Shown here piece after piece: positions 36,359 through 50,644 of a DNA stretch of 64,000 bases. The notes beneath the pieces are model-generated. The model searched no databases and was not told where the DNA came from. It worked only from the letters and a program-made list of their open reading frames with translations. Each line of letters starts with the position of its first letter. Position 1 is the stretch's first letter. Source of the stretch: Latrodectus hesperus (Eukaryota > Arthropoda > Arachnida > Araneae > Theridiidae); NCBI GenBank assembly GCA_037975125.1, contig CM075857.1, positions 42,669,172 through 42,733,171 on the forward strand, in the 5' to 3' direction. The translations under genes and the position numbers were made by a program.

Positions 36359-39300
36359 AGTTCATATAATTTCATTTTTGCAAATAGTTATTTAAATTGA
36401 ATTCATTTTATTAGAGTAAGGAGATGAAATTTAAATTTCTGATATGAAAAAGTAGAATAAACCTTGGAATCTATTTCTCTATTTTGTTGGAGTTACAAAA
36501 ATTATAATACCATAAAAACTTTTTGAATCAAGGCATGTGTTGGAATTTACATGAAGCTTTTGAATAAATTAATGTTTATCCACTTTTCAACGATTCTTTT
36601 AAAAAGATGATTTTTAATCACTTTTCATTTTTAAACATTTCAGAGCTTTTATTCTTTGGGAATCACCGACTATTTCCCCATGCTACCTAAGCGATAAAGA
36701 CATTTTACAAATTAACTTGCCAGAATAGTATACCATTTTTAACATTTGGTGATTTTTTTCTCCTTCATCTCTCTTTCCGTTAATATTTAAAAGCTAATTT
36801 ATCTATAAGAATACAATTTCTTATCTAAACATAAAGTTTAAGGAAATATGAAAATAAAAACGAGTCGCATGCGGAAATTTAAATCTTTATCATGTGTTGA
36901 GTAATTCATGAACATGCCAGGTCAGCCATTCGAACAGGAAATCAATTAAATATACCTTAAAAAGTCTAAACAAGGAAAACACCTACTTACTTCTATTCTT
37001 ACGTAACGATACACGAGGAGAAAGTTTTTCTCAGACTCCTTCCTCAACCGACGTTTCATGATATTCTATTTTTTCATGACGAACTCAAAAGAAAATCCAT
37101 GCATGATGTCACATGTCGATCCGCCCTTAAAAACTCTCGTTTCTCCTCCAGAATAAATAGATAAATGAAAAAAAAAAGCTCAAATAATATGAAGTGATTT
37201 TTAGTTCAAATTTCAAATTTTCGAATGTTTTTTCATCATAGCTGAACAAGAATCTTTATTGTTTAGTGTGGGAAAAGTTCTTACTTTTTCTTAGTTTTTT
37301 TAACATAAAATTTTAATATACTCTGACGAAAAAGAATCGTACACGAAGAATAAAAAGTGGAATATTGCCGATGATATTAAATTTTCTACATTATATTCAA
37401 ACTATCTATGATTTGTGTTTGTTTATTTAATGAGAAGTGTCTTTAAAGTTGGGAAAGGAAATCGGCACTTCATTGGATATGATAATAAATTGCTGGTTTT
37501 TCAATTTCTAGCCTATTCTATTTTAATTTCTACTGAAGTCGAAAACTAAATAATCGTCCTCGTCCTTGATCTTTGCCACTTAGGTTGTCATGAATAAATT
37601 TAGAATTATTTCTTTCGGGGAGTGCAATAGTAAATATTTTTCCTTTAATGCGACCAGTAAGAAGAAATATTATTATAACAAATAAATATGTCATGAATAT
37701 GCATATAAACTAAGAAAAAATATCTAGTGGATCAAAATATTTTTCTGGAGTACAAAAACATTTTGCAGTATATATTTTGATAAGGATGACACATTTTAGA
37801 AATATTCTTAATAAAAGAAAATTTTATCCGTTTGATTGTGAATGATTACTTAATGTGTATTTCAATATCAGTACAGATAATAAAATGATTTATATTTTTT
37901 AGCAATCTTCCGCTACCAAAGAATATTGCACTTGTATCGATGATGCTATGCAAATATATTCTAACATTATTTTTAGCATTTACCTAAAATTTGACTTTGT
38001 GAAATCACTGTTTGTACTTTAAGCGTTCTAAAAATAGCACAAATGTCTTTAAAGCCAGAACGAAAGATTATATTTGAAGTATTTAAAACTATCATATATG
38101 CTCTTCGTTTTAAACTAGATTATCTCTGGCAATACTGCAGTTGATTAAATGAAACTCCATATTTGCAGTTCTTGAAGTTTGTTTTCATTAGTATTGTTTT
38201 GTTATTTCAAAAATAAAGTCTACACGAGGTATTATCCCAAATAATAAAGTAAACATTCCTCCATTGTCTCAGATTTTCATTCTGAAAATAGAGTCCAAGT
38301 TCCAACTAGATGAAATTGTTGCTTTTAATATCAAGGATATATTAAATATTTTGCATTTTAAATAGTATATTCTATAACTGTAACTGTACCCTTCAAGAGC
38401 ATAATATATCTTTTTGTTTACATTAACTTATGTTTGATAATGAATGTTGATATTATCTATGGCTTTGCATATTTTATAAATAATCTGATTTTTTATCAAC
38501 AAAATGTGGAGCCAAAAGGAATATTTTAGAACTAATGTGCTACGAAAATTTTGAATTGAAATAAAAAATTTAATGAGTGTATGAATTTAATACATTTTAT
38601 GTTTACTCAAATTGTGATAAGCTTTAAAAAATTTGGGGAAAATTCTTATTGTAAAATAGTATATTAGTTATTATATTCAAAATATTGATAATTTTTATTT
38701 TGTTAAGAAATTTTTAGGGATTGAAATTTCGTTTTCCTTCCATTGAGAAAATTTAGAATAGTTATGTCATTATAACACTAAGACTAAATGTAAGTGGAAG
38801 ACATTTACACTTTTTTTCTGATCTTTATTAAAATATTCATACATTAAGAGACAATTACACTGTATACAACTATAGTGAAATTTTCATAAAAATTTTCATA
38901 CTGTAAAAAATAAATATTTTAATATGTTTCTGAAAATGAGAGAGAAATTGCAAAAACCAACACATTAAAAGAATATTTGTAGATAAGATTTTCTTCCTTA
39001 TGACGTAAGAGTTTTAGAAATGTCTTTCCTGTTTCCTTTAAATTACAAAATTGTTGAAATTCTGAACTGTCGAATTTCTTTAAACAAAATAGAACGAAAG
39101 AAAAATTGCGGTAATTAGTTAGGAATCAAATTAAATAAAACAGTCAAGCATATGTCAAAAAACAACTCATTTGTATATAATTTATCTGACAAGCATCATA
39201 TACAATAAGAGCAAAATGTCAGTAGAAGAAAATAAAAAAGAAAAGGATAAATTTTGCTTCTGTGCAGTCAAGAAGATCAGCGGAAGTCTGAAAGAAAGTT

Positions 39301-40698
39301 ACTGTCACAACTGAGATTGTGTTTGAAAGAGAAAATGATATCACAGGGAGAAGACTTCTATTAGAATTTGGAGCCGGTTGAAAAGGAAATTTGTTGAAAT
39401 CGAATGGGAGAATGAGCATGGCAAAATATCATAAAATAAGCTGAGCAGGAAAGTGATTTTTTTATTAAAAGTGGAATGAGCAATATTATTGTATTTCTCT
39501 CAAACACACATTTATAAACATATTAGCTATACTTGATCAGCAAATCAAAATCATATGATACTGACTACATAAAAAATACTAACCACGATGAAAGATCGAT
39601 AAATAGATGAGTGATAATTCTCTGCCCAATCTATTAAACTTCTTAAGTTCAAGATTCAATAATAAAACTGTTATCTTTCGTCTGACTTCTTAGGGAAAAA
39701 AGCCTAAATTAGAAGATAAAAAGGATTGGCATAAATCGAATATAGTTTACAGTAACTTTAAATAAATATGTAATAATTTAATCTAGCTCTCATAGATAAT
39801 TATCGAGACAATATAAGAATACCTATTTATGAGTATAACTCTTGAAAATTTTGACGGAAAAATTAACAATATAGAGACATAGTTAACATTTATCTCTATT
39901 AAGTGAGCATTCATAATAAAGACAAAATTTAGACGTTGATTTCTTTCATTAAAAATAGCAAAAAAACTGACTACAAAGTATGTGAATTTAAATTATAATG
40001 TATTGACAATAATAGACAGTCTACATTATAAAATCATTTATTTGCTATTGTAGAAATTATCCTACCTTTAAAATAAATGTATAAGCGTTATTTGGAATAT
40101 TAAAATCTTTTTTAAGAACTCACGTTCAAAATTCGATATAGTCTTTATTACTATCTAATCAAAAAAAGTAATTAATTTTTAAGCAATTAAAACTCTAAAG
40201 AATTACTTTTTAAAATTTCCGCGATTAGCCTTTTAAATTTTTAATTATTTCTTAAATTCTATGTTGTCCAGTTGATTAGCATCATAAAGACAGAGTTTGT
40301 GATTTGTTGACATTTGCACATGAAAATGTATGAATGTTCACTTCAATATTTTATCCAATAAATAACATTTACGCTGAAAATTTTATAGGCTCTGAAAGCA
40401 TATTTGAATGTATTAATGTAATATTCAAAGCATCAGCGTATATTAATTCAGGTTCATTTCCTTTAAAGTAAATCAAATAATTTCCATAATCTAACTTGTT
40501 TTGTAAAGCAATCCCTAATCCGTAACAAAAAAAATCAATCAAGCAATATTTTTTACTCTTTAAATTTTAATTTAAATTTCTTTTTATAACAAAAAATCCT
40601 GTTATTATATCTTAAAGGCAAAGGTAAATAATATTTAAAATCTACACGAGTTTTTGCATCAAAATTTAAAGTATATTATTTTTGGAAGCATTTTTTTC
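36359..40698. other. Long non-coding stretch
   Basis: Over 4 kb of AT-rich sequence with scattered short ORFs of random character and no repeat that I recognise. Confidence 0.5.
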
Positions 40699-40706
40699 AT
40701 TTAAAG

Positions 40707-41493
40707 CAGGGGTGCACAACCTTTTCAGAATGAGGGGCCAAATTATGAAAAACGATCAAATTGAGGGCCAAAGCAGCACGTAAATGTTAAAACATGTTAT
40801 AAACGTAAAAACACTTTTTTGTGGCAGTACGCATGTGAATTACAATTATTAATTTACTTATTTTACTCATGCAAACATAATACAATGAAGGAATAAAACA
40901 CAAACATTATAGATATGCTTAAAATGCTTTATTTCTAGAAAAAAACTTGAAATTGAGTAACAGGAGAAAACTTTTTGGTAATTATACAAAAAACACAATT
41001 TAAATTTTGAAAAAAATTAATAAAATTTAATGTGATGCCTGTGACTGAATATTTGAAGTTATTGATATTATGTTGGGCTTAAGATTCGTTGTGGCAATAC
41101 GTAAAACAGAAGAAAGGTTCTCGTCTGCTATTCTATTTCTTATTTTTGATTTGTTTAAATTCATTAAAGAAAAAGTTTGCTCACAACTGTAAGTACTGCC
41201 AAAGAAAGTTGCACATGCAGCTGCATTTTGAACTCCTATACGAACATTCATACTCTCGGGTAGCCATGAAGGGAACAAACTGAAAATCCACGTTATAAAA
41301 AAATGAACTTAATGAACAGATGTAAAATATTTATTCTGATGTAGAATCGTTTTCCTATCAGATTTTTTCTTTTGTTTATTTGAAAGAATCTCATTTCTTT
41401 TTAAATTAGTCTTATTTTATTTACATTCGCGGGCCAACTTTAAAGGCGACGCGGGCCAATTTTCACCCGCGGGCCATAGGTTGTGCATCCCTG
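40707..41493 (-). mobile_element. hAT-superfamily transposon, internally deleted
   Basis: Terminal inverted repeats CAGGGGTGCACAACCT and AGGTTGTGCATCCCTG match at 15 of 16 positions. A perfect 8-bp target duplication, ATTTAAAG, flanks the element at 40699-40706 and 41494-41501. CAGGG ends with 8-bp duplications are the hAT signature. At 787 bp it keeps only the last part of the transposase, so it is non-autonomous. Confidence 0.93.
41027..41278 (-). pseudogene. hAT transposase C-terminal fragment
   Basis: An 83-residue open frame with FFGSTYSCEQTFSLMNLNKS then RNRIADENLSSVLRIATT, the hAT C-terminal dimerisation motif (C-E-(Q/R)-x-F-S-x-(L/M)-x-x-x-K-x-x-x-R-(S/N)-R-(L/I)). The DDE core and BED zinc finger are absent. 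The frame is intact to its stop, suggesting a fairly recent deletion derivative. Confidence 0.85.
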
Positions 41494-41501
41494 ATTTAAA
41501 G

Positions 41502-44500
41502 CATATTATTAAATTATCAACACCTAACATCTGAATAATAATATTTTGTTTAATCCTTAATTTTTAATCAAATTTTAATTATAAATTCAATAAAAGATTG
41601 AAATAACTTGAATTTAAATTATCCATTATTATTGCATTAATTATATTGATTATCTTTAAATTAAAATGATAACGACTTTTCGTATAATTCAATTAGGATT
41701 TTAATTTTGGTTATGATATTATTCGATTTCGATCTTAATATTAATGGTATTATTAGAAAAATATTTGATAATTTTCATGATCTCTCCTAATTTATTGTCT
41801 TATAATATATATATATTCCATATAAATAACTTAATATTTTATTAAATATATAAATGCATATATAACAAAAATATGGGAGCAATGTTTTCGTTTAATTTAA
41901 CCTTAGTTAAATAAATTTCTTCATCATTACACAATGCAATCGTAGTAGACGTTTTTTTGGTTGAGTGATGTATGTTTCACCTCTCTGCACCTTTTTCTTT
42001 TAATTTATTACCACTCTTTGAGAAATTTTTCTTTTGCTTTCTTAACTGGTTCCAACAAGGTAATTCAAAGTTTTATTGTTTATATGTGGGTAATTTTGTA
42101 ATATCCCTTTAAATTTTTGTGTTTTTCATTGGCAATGTTTGAATCCAAGAAAAATAATTTCAGATTTTCAGTTAAGTCGGACCTTCCTATATATTTTTAA
42201 TTGTTTACATGTTAATAAATACGAAGTTATAAATTACCATCTTTACCTATTTGTGTTCAATTGTTACTAACTCAAATAAATCACGAAATCATTTTTGAGA
42301 AATACTGACTTTTGGGTTTAAATTATTTTCAATGAAATTTTATGTATTTCATTAATTTTTTAAGGAAATAAAATGCGTACATATGTTCAAATGTTTGCTT
42401 TCTTTTTTGTATTTATGATATTTGCTGATTATATTTTTCACCCCAATAACTTCGAAATGCATATCACCCTACTGAATTGTTCCAGCAATCTTAACGGATG
42501 TTATTGCCAACTTTAAAAAAGTAATTATTTAAATTAAAATTAATTATAAACTTAATCAAGATAATCCTTAAATAGTACAACCTCAAAAAAAAAAATAAAA
42601 AAATATAAAATAAATACGACTACAAAATTTTAAAATGAATTCCTAAGACTTTCTATTAAAATTACAAATCTGTTTTCTAAATGTAATCCATTTTGTTGCT
42701 TAAAACTATTTCTAGGAATACTGATGGTGTGCAGGAAAAATAGTAAAATGTGTAATATGATTTCTACCAAAATAATTCTCATATTATATAGTGCACGAAA
42801 TGTTTTTTCAGTTATTAATTATTTGAATCACATATTTCAAAAAAGTTTTAAAAATTATACATTTAATGAGACTATATGTTTATAAAAATTCAATTACAGT
42901 GAAGTGTTAAAAAATAAGCAATTAAACTAATATTGACGGATAAAATTTCTAGAAAAATAGAAGACAAATTTTTTTAAAATAGTGTAAAATTATTTCAGAA
43001 AATAGAAATTAATTACACATTTAAAAGGAATTAATATGAAAATTGATTATTATTATATTTAAACTAGATAATTATAATAATTCAAAAATTATTTTAATTA
43101 TCATGTTATTTAAAACAAAGAATCAAGATAAGTAAAAAATATTAATTTTATTAAATTAAGAAATGATAAAAATTTTTTTGATTTAATTGCAATTTCATAC
43201 AAAATTCATGAAAATGCAATTTTTAAAAGAAACCATATTTTCTATTCTTTTTCCAGAAAAAACTTATTTGATTTGATTCGAAACAATATTCTCTATTGAT
43301 ATTTTTATGTTACGAAATATAATTCTTAAAAATAAAAAATAAAAAAACAAAGTAAAATGACCACTCATATTTAAATCATTTATACTCCTTTAAAATGAAA
43401 CTAGCATATACATTAGTAAGTTATCACTTTTAGAAACAAAGAAAAAATGTTTTTTCAAGATTTTTCTTAAATTTGCGTATTTTATAATCCAACTTATATT
43501 GTTTTGCACGTGATTATTAAAAGATAACCCATTGCAATCAATCAACCTATGCAAAAAAAAGTAAAAAAATGTTGCATTGGAAATTTTTAACGGAAAATCT
43601 AATTTATAAAACAAGCGTATTTAATCTGGGAAATAATCTAATATAAATACTCTAAACAAATGTGTGAACAGTAGTACTCAAAGTATTTGGTAGATGAAGT
43701 TACTCACTTTTTTTGATTGTCTTTATTACTTTTGATTTATAGTTTACATACATTAAAGGGAAAATATTTTAATATATATTCCTTTGATTAGGTTCTCCTT
43801 CAACAATACATCAGTTTATGAAAGTTAACACATAGAAATGACATCGTAAAAGTGTTTTATTTCTGAGCTAAAATAAGATTTTATCAAGCTCCGATGACGG
43901 TGATGTTGACAAAGCATTACAAAAATATAAAGAAAATGATTTCATGCAAAGATAGCAGCACTTCAACTGAAAAAGTGAACCGAGTTGAACTCTTGAGGAT
44001 GAGTTTTGATACCGTTATCAGGAAGTTGGGAAAGTTCTGCACGAATCCATTTCCACAAAATAGTTTCTTGTGAAGTAATAAATGAATGTAATTCTGTCTA
44101 TTGAAAAAGAAATGACCTCTTAATTTTTACATCTAAAAAGCATGAAAACAGTTTGCTGACCTTGTCGTTTTAAAGAAAATTAAACTTATGTCTTTTATAA
44201 AACAAAATTTAAGCTGAAAAAATTTGTTCTGGTCGAAAATTTTTTATATTTTCTTTCATTTTATAGAAATATCCTTTATTTTTAGGATTTTAAATCCAAA
44301 TTTAAAACAAAACATGAAACAACAAATTTTGAAGCAACCTTTTAATATTAAAATATTTGCTCTGAAAAAATATAATGTTTTGATGAGTTGCCACAGTCAT
44401 ACCCGAACTTTTTAAGAGTATTAACGGAGATTTTATTTGACTTATTTATGAAACCGATAGAATAACACGTGAACTGATGTCTCAACATTTCTTTTTATCG

Positions 44501-44810
44501 ATTCATCATTTGTTTTGTAGATGAAAACTAAAATAAGCATTGCGACGAATGTAAACAATTAATTAATGCAGAAAATCATTTTTGACTGTATATAAAATAA
44601 TTTCATGTTTATAAAATGCTCCCATGCATCCCTGTTTCTGTGACTGTGTATTGTACTAATAATTGTTGTTTTATATTTATAGTTGTTGAAATATATGGTA
44701 CATCCATACAATAAATTGTACCATTCAGATTAGTTATTATATGAATTGATTTTACTATTTGGACTAATTTTCGAGGAAAATAAGCGTATAAAATGTTTAA
44801 GTGGAGTTAA
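41502..44810. other. Long non-coding stretch
   Basis: AT-rich; nothing supported as gene or repeat. Confidence 0.5.
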
Positions 44811-44811
44811 T

Positions 44812-45043
44812 CCATGATTCCAAATTCTGATTTTTTGGCGATGAAGAAATATTGCCAAGATGACGTATCATGACGTGCGCGATGACGTAAATACTAGGGT
44901 TACCAAAATAGAATTTTCTGCATAATTCTTATTGGTCTCCATAATTGACGTAATACAAATGAGGTTGGCAGATACATAAGAAAATCCGCCAAAAAATTGC
45001 CAATCACAGAATTTGGCATCCTGGATTATACGGTACCTGTGCC
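44812..45043 (+). mobile_element. MITE family copy 2 (left end eroded)
   Basis: Retains TAATCCATGATTCCAAATTC near the left and the complete right end ATACGGTACCTGTGCC. The outer ~14 bp of the left repeat are lost or mutated, so no target duplication can be read. Confidence 0.85.
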
Positions 45044-45439
45044 TTAATTATTTCTGACCAACATATTTTTTATTACATTTGTAAAACGAAATTTAAATAT
45101 TTATTTATATTTAGTAATTTAACACTTCTTATATCATTCTTATAAGATAACATAAAAAGACAAATTGATTAATATATGCTTAATTATTAAAAATTTAATT
45201 TTACTATTTTTCTAAAGAACGACAAGCTAAATTTTACTATTTAAATATATAAAAAAACACTATGAAAACATTAAAGAGAATGAATGTTCATATATATATC
45301 AGTTATTTAACTATTTTATAACTCACTTTTATCTCAGTGGTTTTAAGTAATCAGAAAGAGACTTCAAACTTACCATGAGTTTTATTAATACTACTGTACT
45401 TTTATAGTATATCATAAATTTAAATAATTTAACTTTGGA

Positions 45440-45800
45440 TCATCATGGCTTAGAGGATTACGTTCTGTGGAGTTCCTGGATTCGATCCTGGGTCCTGTAG
45501 GACAACAGGAGATGGATGTTATGACTCTGTTTTCTGCATATATGTTTGTTGATGGTTGACGTATGGGGATTTTCCAAGCACCTTCCTTATGATATTTGAA
45601 TAAGCCTAAGTTTCTGCAATAGACTTTTCGGAAGCAAGTGTTCGATTGTTTCATAATAGCCTTCAACAATAAACTTGTCTTCGGGACTGAATGACGCCTG
45701 CGATGCGCGAGTGGTTGGGAATTTTCCAACATTCTTTCTTTGTGGCTCGTGGATAAAATTCAATAACTATGAAAAATTCTATCTGAAAAATGTAATTGGA
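45440..45800 (+). mobile_element. Possible third tRNA-derived SINE family
   Basis: TGGCTTAGAGGATTA (A-box-like) and GGATTCGATCCTG (B-box-like) are spaced as in a tRNA and followed by about 300 bp of balanced composition. No second copy is in this window and the flanking duplication is unclear. The 106-residue minus-strand ORF over it has no recognisable domain. Confidence 0.4.
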
Positions 45801-46904
45801 GATTATTTAAATACTTTTACAACAGCTTTTGGCGGATATTCTTTATACTTTGCGGTATCCGATATAACTAATAACGACTCTCCGCGACAGGTATTAGGAT
45901 TTCGTTTTTAAATAAAATTCCCGATTTTAATTCCAAGCACTGTCTTAGAACGAAATGGGTGTTGCATGTAGGCACTTCTGCCGAGATTAATATTTGTGAA
46001 TTTTCCAGATTTTCTTCTTGGTGCTACATGAATACATCCACTCTTAAATAATTACGCCACGGATGTTCAAATGATTGACCACTCTCTTCAAATATTAGGC
46101 TATTTGCTTTGTGGGGTCAAGATAACATCATAGATACTTAGATGTAAATGTTGATGATAAATGAAGCTATTAATTCGTGTTTTCTAACCTAATGATAGAA
46201 ATTATATACAAATACACATATTAAAAACTTCGTGTAAATTTTATTTTATGTACAGTTTCCTCTCTAATTGAGAAATTTAACTATGGAGGTACACAAATAT
46301 TTAGAGAGTTAGCTCACACATATAGGAGATTTGAGACACCTCACACTACATTTTCACCACACTATACTAAGCAATATACACATAAGTAGATACCTTATAA
46401 CACTTCAAGCCAAATGTTTTTATCTTACTTATGGTAAGTTAATACAAGTAATACTCTAGAAAATGTAAAACAATACTCTTTAAAATGAATTCCTCGTTTG
46501 AATTTAGCAACATATTATGGATACCCCATGACTGTATTCATAAGTAGAAAACCAGGAAAATTCCATTAAATATTTGGAATTTTTTCTGGGTTTCTACTCA
46601 TAATACACAGGAATTCATCCCATTATCTATGAAAATATACCTATATAAATGTATAAAAAGTGCCTTATAAGAGCTTTAAGCTATTCACTGCGAAAAGTCA
46701 AATTATTTTAGAAAAATCATGCTTTCTACCACACTGATTAGAATTATGTATCAGATCTAATCAGAATCTTTGTTTTTCATTATTTAAAGTTAGAAAAACT
46801 TATCTATGAACAGAAAACTAACTTCATAAAGAAAATTAATATTAAAGCAATATATTAATAATGATGTATTAATATTTTTCTCAACTCTCATATCATTATT
46901 ACAA

Positions 46905-47515
46905 TTGTACGCGCGTACTCCAAACATTTTACCTAAAGCAATCTCACCTATAATATGGAACTCTTATAACACGCTTTCATATTACGCGATTTCATGTCCC
47001 TCCTGGAACACGTATTTTCCCGCGTTGATTCCTCACGTTAGATTTCTGTATTGTAATTTACAATGATTTGTACAGTTCACAATCAATTTCGCGTACGTTT
47101 GCACATTGTGTCAATTATGTTCTTATAAAATTTAATTAAATTATATTATTGACCTTTGAACATTACGCCAAAAAAAAGATGTCGGGGGAATGTTATTTCA
47201 GATAGCTCTTACAGCGAATATACTTGTAATAAAACTGTTTTTGGAATTATATATTTCATTTGTTTAAAATTAACTGTTTTTAGTTACATTTGTATAAGTT
47301 TTTTTTATCTAAATTGTTCTTAATTTGAATTTTAATAAAATGCATACATTTCGTTCATAACACAATTTCTCCTTAATATTCAATTTCAACCCCCTTTAAC
47401 GAGAAAAGTTAAACGTGAATCATTGTATATAGCACTTCATATGAGGTCATACGAGCGCGTTTTACGAGAATGCTTCGTACAACGCGTTTTCCTATAACGC
47501 GGAACTAATATACAC
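46905..47515. mobile_element. Possible non-autonomous DNA element with CG-rich ends
   Basis: Both ends are rich in ACGCG and TATAAC motifs in opposite orientation (GGAACTCTTATAACACGC at left; CCTATAACGCGGAACTA at right), around an AT-rich middle. The inverted match is imperfect and no target duplication is evident, so this is tentative. Confidence 0.35.
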
Positions 47516-49300
47516 AGTGTATAAATTAATTATTTTTAAAAGATATTGAGCTTAGATAATATAATTTTTTATCCTTTCAAAAATTTCTTATATTTCTATT
47601 CACTAAGACAAAATCCAAATACTAAATGTTTTGCAATAATTAGCTACTGAAATTTGACAATGTATACATCTTAAACACGAGTGTTTGAGCTATTTTTGTA
47701 CAATTGATTACGGAATATACTCATTAAATCGGCAAATAAAATAAAAATGAATACATCGGAAACATCAATGAAAACCACTATGACATTTAAACTGAATCAA
47801 ACATCTATGCACAAAAAATTTCGCCGATTACGTAATAGAAACAGACTAAACATGGCATTAGCGGATTAATATTGTAGACTATACTGAATGTATTCATATT
47901 GTTAAGTGTAGTAGGCGTGTCAAAAGAATATATCAAACTAATTATATGTAAATTACATACGGATTCATTTTAATTGATTTTAAGAACAGTATTATCAGAT
48001 ATACAAATAATGGATGGGCTCAGGAGAACAGAAAAGAAAATGTTTTGACTGATTGCAGTTCTAAATTTGATTGGAATCAAATCACCAGTTGATTTTAAAT
48101 AAAAAAAATGTTGTAGAAAGGAATAAAATAATAAACTTATTTTTTTAATTTAAAAATCCAATAATAATCTAATTTTTATCAAACTGGAACCATTAATTGA
48201 AGTATAACTTGAATAGAAATAAATAACATTTTGAGGATAGAATATATAAAGAAATATTTCAGATATTTACTTTGAATGGTAATGAGATATTAAAAAAAGA
48301 ATTGCAAAATCCGTCTTGCTATACTTTGCTTTCATATTCACTCTAAGAAGTGTAAAATTAGTTTTTCGTTTTCCTTTGAGAAAAAATAGGGATTTCTTAT
48401 TTTTATATTTATATAAAAATTAAATTTTCACAATGAGTGTTCAGTAATTTTTCTTATTGTGATTAGAGCGAATACTATTTTCATCCAAAAAAAATCTCCC
48501 GAAAATGATATCATATTTGCAAAAAATAGAGCTGATTGATTTAAACAGCTGTTAGATTGAGTTTTCTGGTTATCCGCAAATAAGCTCAATTTAAAATCTT
48601 AAACTAAACTTGTTTCCAAATGAGCTTATGAGTGAGCAAGTGTGCGTGTCACACTATTAATCTACTTAACACAGATATCTGTAGTTTTTAATATTAAGAA
48701 TACTGTTTCAAAAACGTACGATTAATATTTGATTGAATTATGAATTTAAAGATAATATTTTTTTAATCATTAATTAAAGTAAGTCTAAAGTAAAAGATAT
48801 TATATTAAATATAAGAAAAATAAGTCTATAAGAGACAATTTTTTTAAAAAAAAATATGTATTCATACTTTTAAGAAAGTTTGATAAAATGATGTAATATC
48901 AAAATCAGCAGATAAACAAAGAGCATATTAAGAAATAAAAATGGCGATGAGATCAATGACTGTCAATGGGTAAAATGCATTGTTTATTAAAAAAAATTGT
49001 AACTTATTAAAGGTAAAATCATCAAAAGTAAATGTTAGGTCAGCATTATATTCTCACAACTGGTTTTTAAAGTTCATGCGTTATCAAACATGCTTTAATT
49101 TTAGTCATCCATAGAAAGAATAATAGAGAATATGTGATGAAATAAAAAATGCTTCTCCATAAAGATTTAACCGTATAAATATGCTAATTTCTCTGAACGT
49201 ATATCCAAATATGTTTCGAAAAGGATTTGAAGTGCAAGTTGTTCACTTGATCATAATACGAAATTAAAAAAAAGAGTGAAATAGTAGACAAGCCTAGTTT
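47516..49300. other. Non-coding, no recognised feature
   Basis: AT-rich; no supported gene or repeat. Confidence 0.5.
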
Positions 49301-49312
49301 TATTTATTTTTT

Positions 49313-49566
49313 GGCACAGGTGTCGTATAATCCATGATGCCAGATTCTGATATTGGTGATTTTTTGGGGGATTTTCTTATGTATCTGGCAACCTCGTTTT
49401 TATTACGTCATACATATGGAGACCTATAAGAATTATGCTGAAAATTCTATTTTGGTAACCCTAGTATTTACGTCATCCTGCACGTCACGATACGTCATCT
49501 TGACAACTTTTCTTCATCGCCAAAAAATTAAGAATTTGGAATCCTGGATTATACGGCACCTGTGCC
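49313..49566 (-). mobile_element. MITE family copy 3 (8-bp TSD)
   Basis: Starts GGCACAGGTGTCGTATAATC and ends TACGGCACCTGTGCC. Flanks TATTTTTT and TATATTTT differ at one position. Same orientation as copy 1. The 74-residue ORF across it is a by-product of the repeat. Confidence 0.9.
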
Positions 49567-49584
49567 TATATTTTTAAAGTTGCA

Positions 49585-50640
49585 GAAAGTAGAGATGAAG
49601 AGATGATTGGACTACGACACCGAAGAAAGGTACACATTATTTGAGGAAGTTGGATTTTGAGCTTTAGTACTAGTGGTTGGTTTTACCGTAGTATCGTTGC
49701 GAAAGTCTGCATAGTACCGTCTACTACGAGAGGATCTGGTTAAATGGATTAATAAAAAAGATAAGGAAACACAATGTCATTCTACAGGCACAACAGAAGG
49801 CACGAATCGGTGCACTCGAAAGATTACTAAGATAAACGTTTAATCCACTTCGGCACAGGTTCCGTATAATCCATGATTCCAAATTCTATATTTTTTTATC
49901 GATGAAAAAATGTTGCCAAGATGATGTATCGTGACGTGAACGATGACGTAAATACTAGGGTTACCAAACTAGAATTTTCTGCATAATTCTTATAGGTCTC
50001 CATATCTATGACGTAATAAAAACGAGGTTGCCAGGTGCATAAAAAAATCCGCCAAAAATATCGCCAATCTCAGAATTTGGCATCCTGGATTATATGGCCC
50101 TTGTGCCTCTACTTCTATTTAAACTTAGTGCAATGTGGAAAAAGCTTTGACTGATCTGATTGCTAAGAGAACAGTTTCATGAAAATTGGCTGAATGTGGC
50201 CTGACTACATATGATGATCGTCACTAATGCCATAACACAAAGAAAGAGTGCTATGGTGGCGACAACGAGAAACTTCGTTAAATAAATGGTTGATTGAGAT
50301 ATTCAGTGATGAGTCTCGAGTTTGTTTAACTGATGATAGTCACCGGTTGAGAATTTGACACGTATGGGGATAGAGCCAATTTAACCGCTATTGCTGTAAG
50401 CCACATCGCTTATCAGTTTTGAATAATGATTTAGAGTGCAATCTGATACAATAATAGAACTTAAAGCGGTATTTTCCAGCAGGATAATGTTACATTGCAT
50501 ATGGCAGCCCTTAGCAGACAAGGTTTGCAGCAAATGCAGTTGTTTCATTGGACTGGGATGTGTCTTGATCTATATCAATAAAGTACATCTTGTATATGAT
50601 TTTATTTCGTATACCTGTTATATTCCAGTTTCCGTCAGAA
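49585..50640 (+). pseudogene. Tc1-type transposase relic, split by a MITE
   Basis: Fragments read IFSDESRVCLT (about 50299), matching Tc1 'F-S-D-E-S-x-F'. FQQDNVTLHMAALSRQGLQ (about 50472) then FHWTG matches 'F-Q-Q-D-N-A-x-x-H-x-A'. These carry the first two catalytic Asp residues of the DDE/D triad. The upstream half (49585-49850) is more decayed and separated by MITE copy 4. Multiple stops and frameshifts are present; terminal repeats were not identified. Confidence 0.75.
49852..50107 (+). mobile_element. MITE family copy 4 (8-bp TSD), inserted in the Tc1 relic
   Basis: GGCACAGGTTCCGTATAATC at left, GGCCCTTGTGCC at right. Flanks TCCACTTC and TCTACTTC differ at one position. It interrupts Tc1-derived sequence, so it arrived later. 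Confidence 0.88.
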
Positions 50641-50644
50641 CAAG

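Noticed and set aside
45412..45911. Overlapping ORFs of 106 and 78 residues on opposite strands
   Set aside because: No recognisable domain, and a SINE-like head underlies them.
49353..49577. 74-residue ORF similar to one at 55090-55338
   Set aside because: The similarity comes from two MITE copies, not a gene family.
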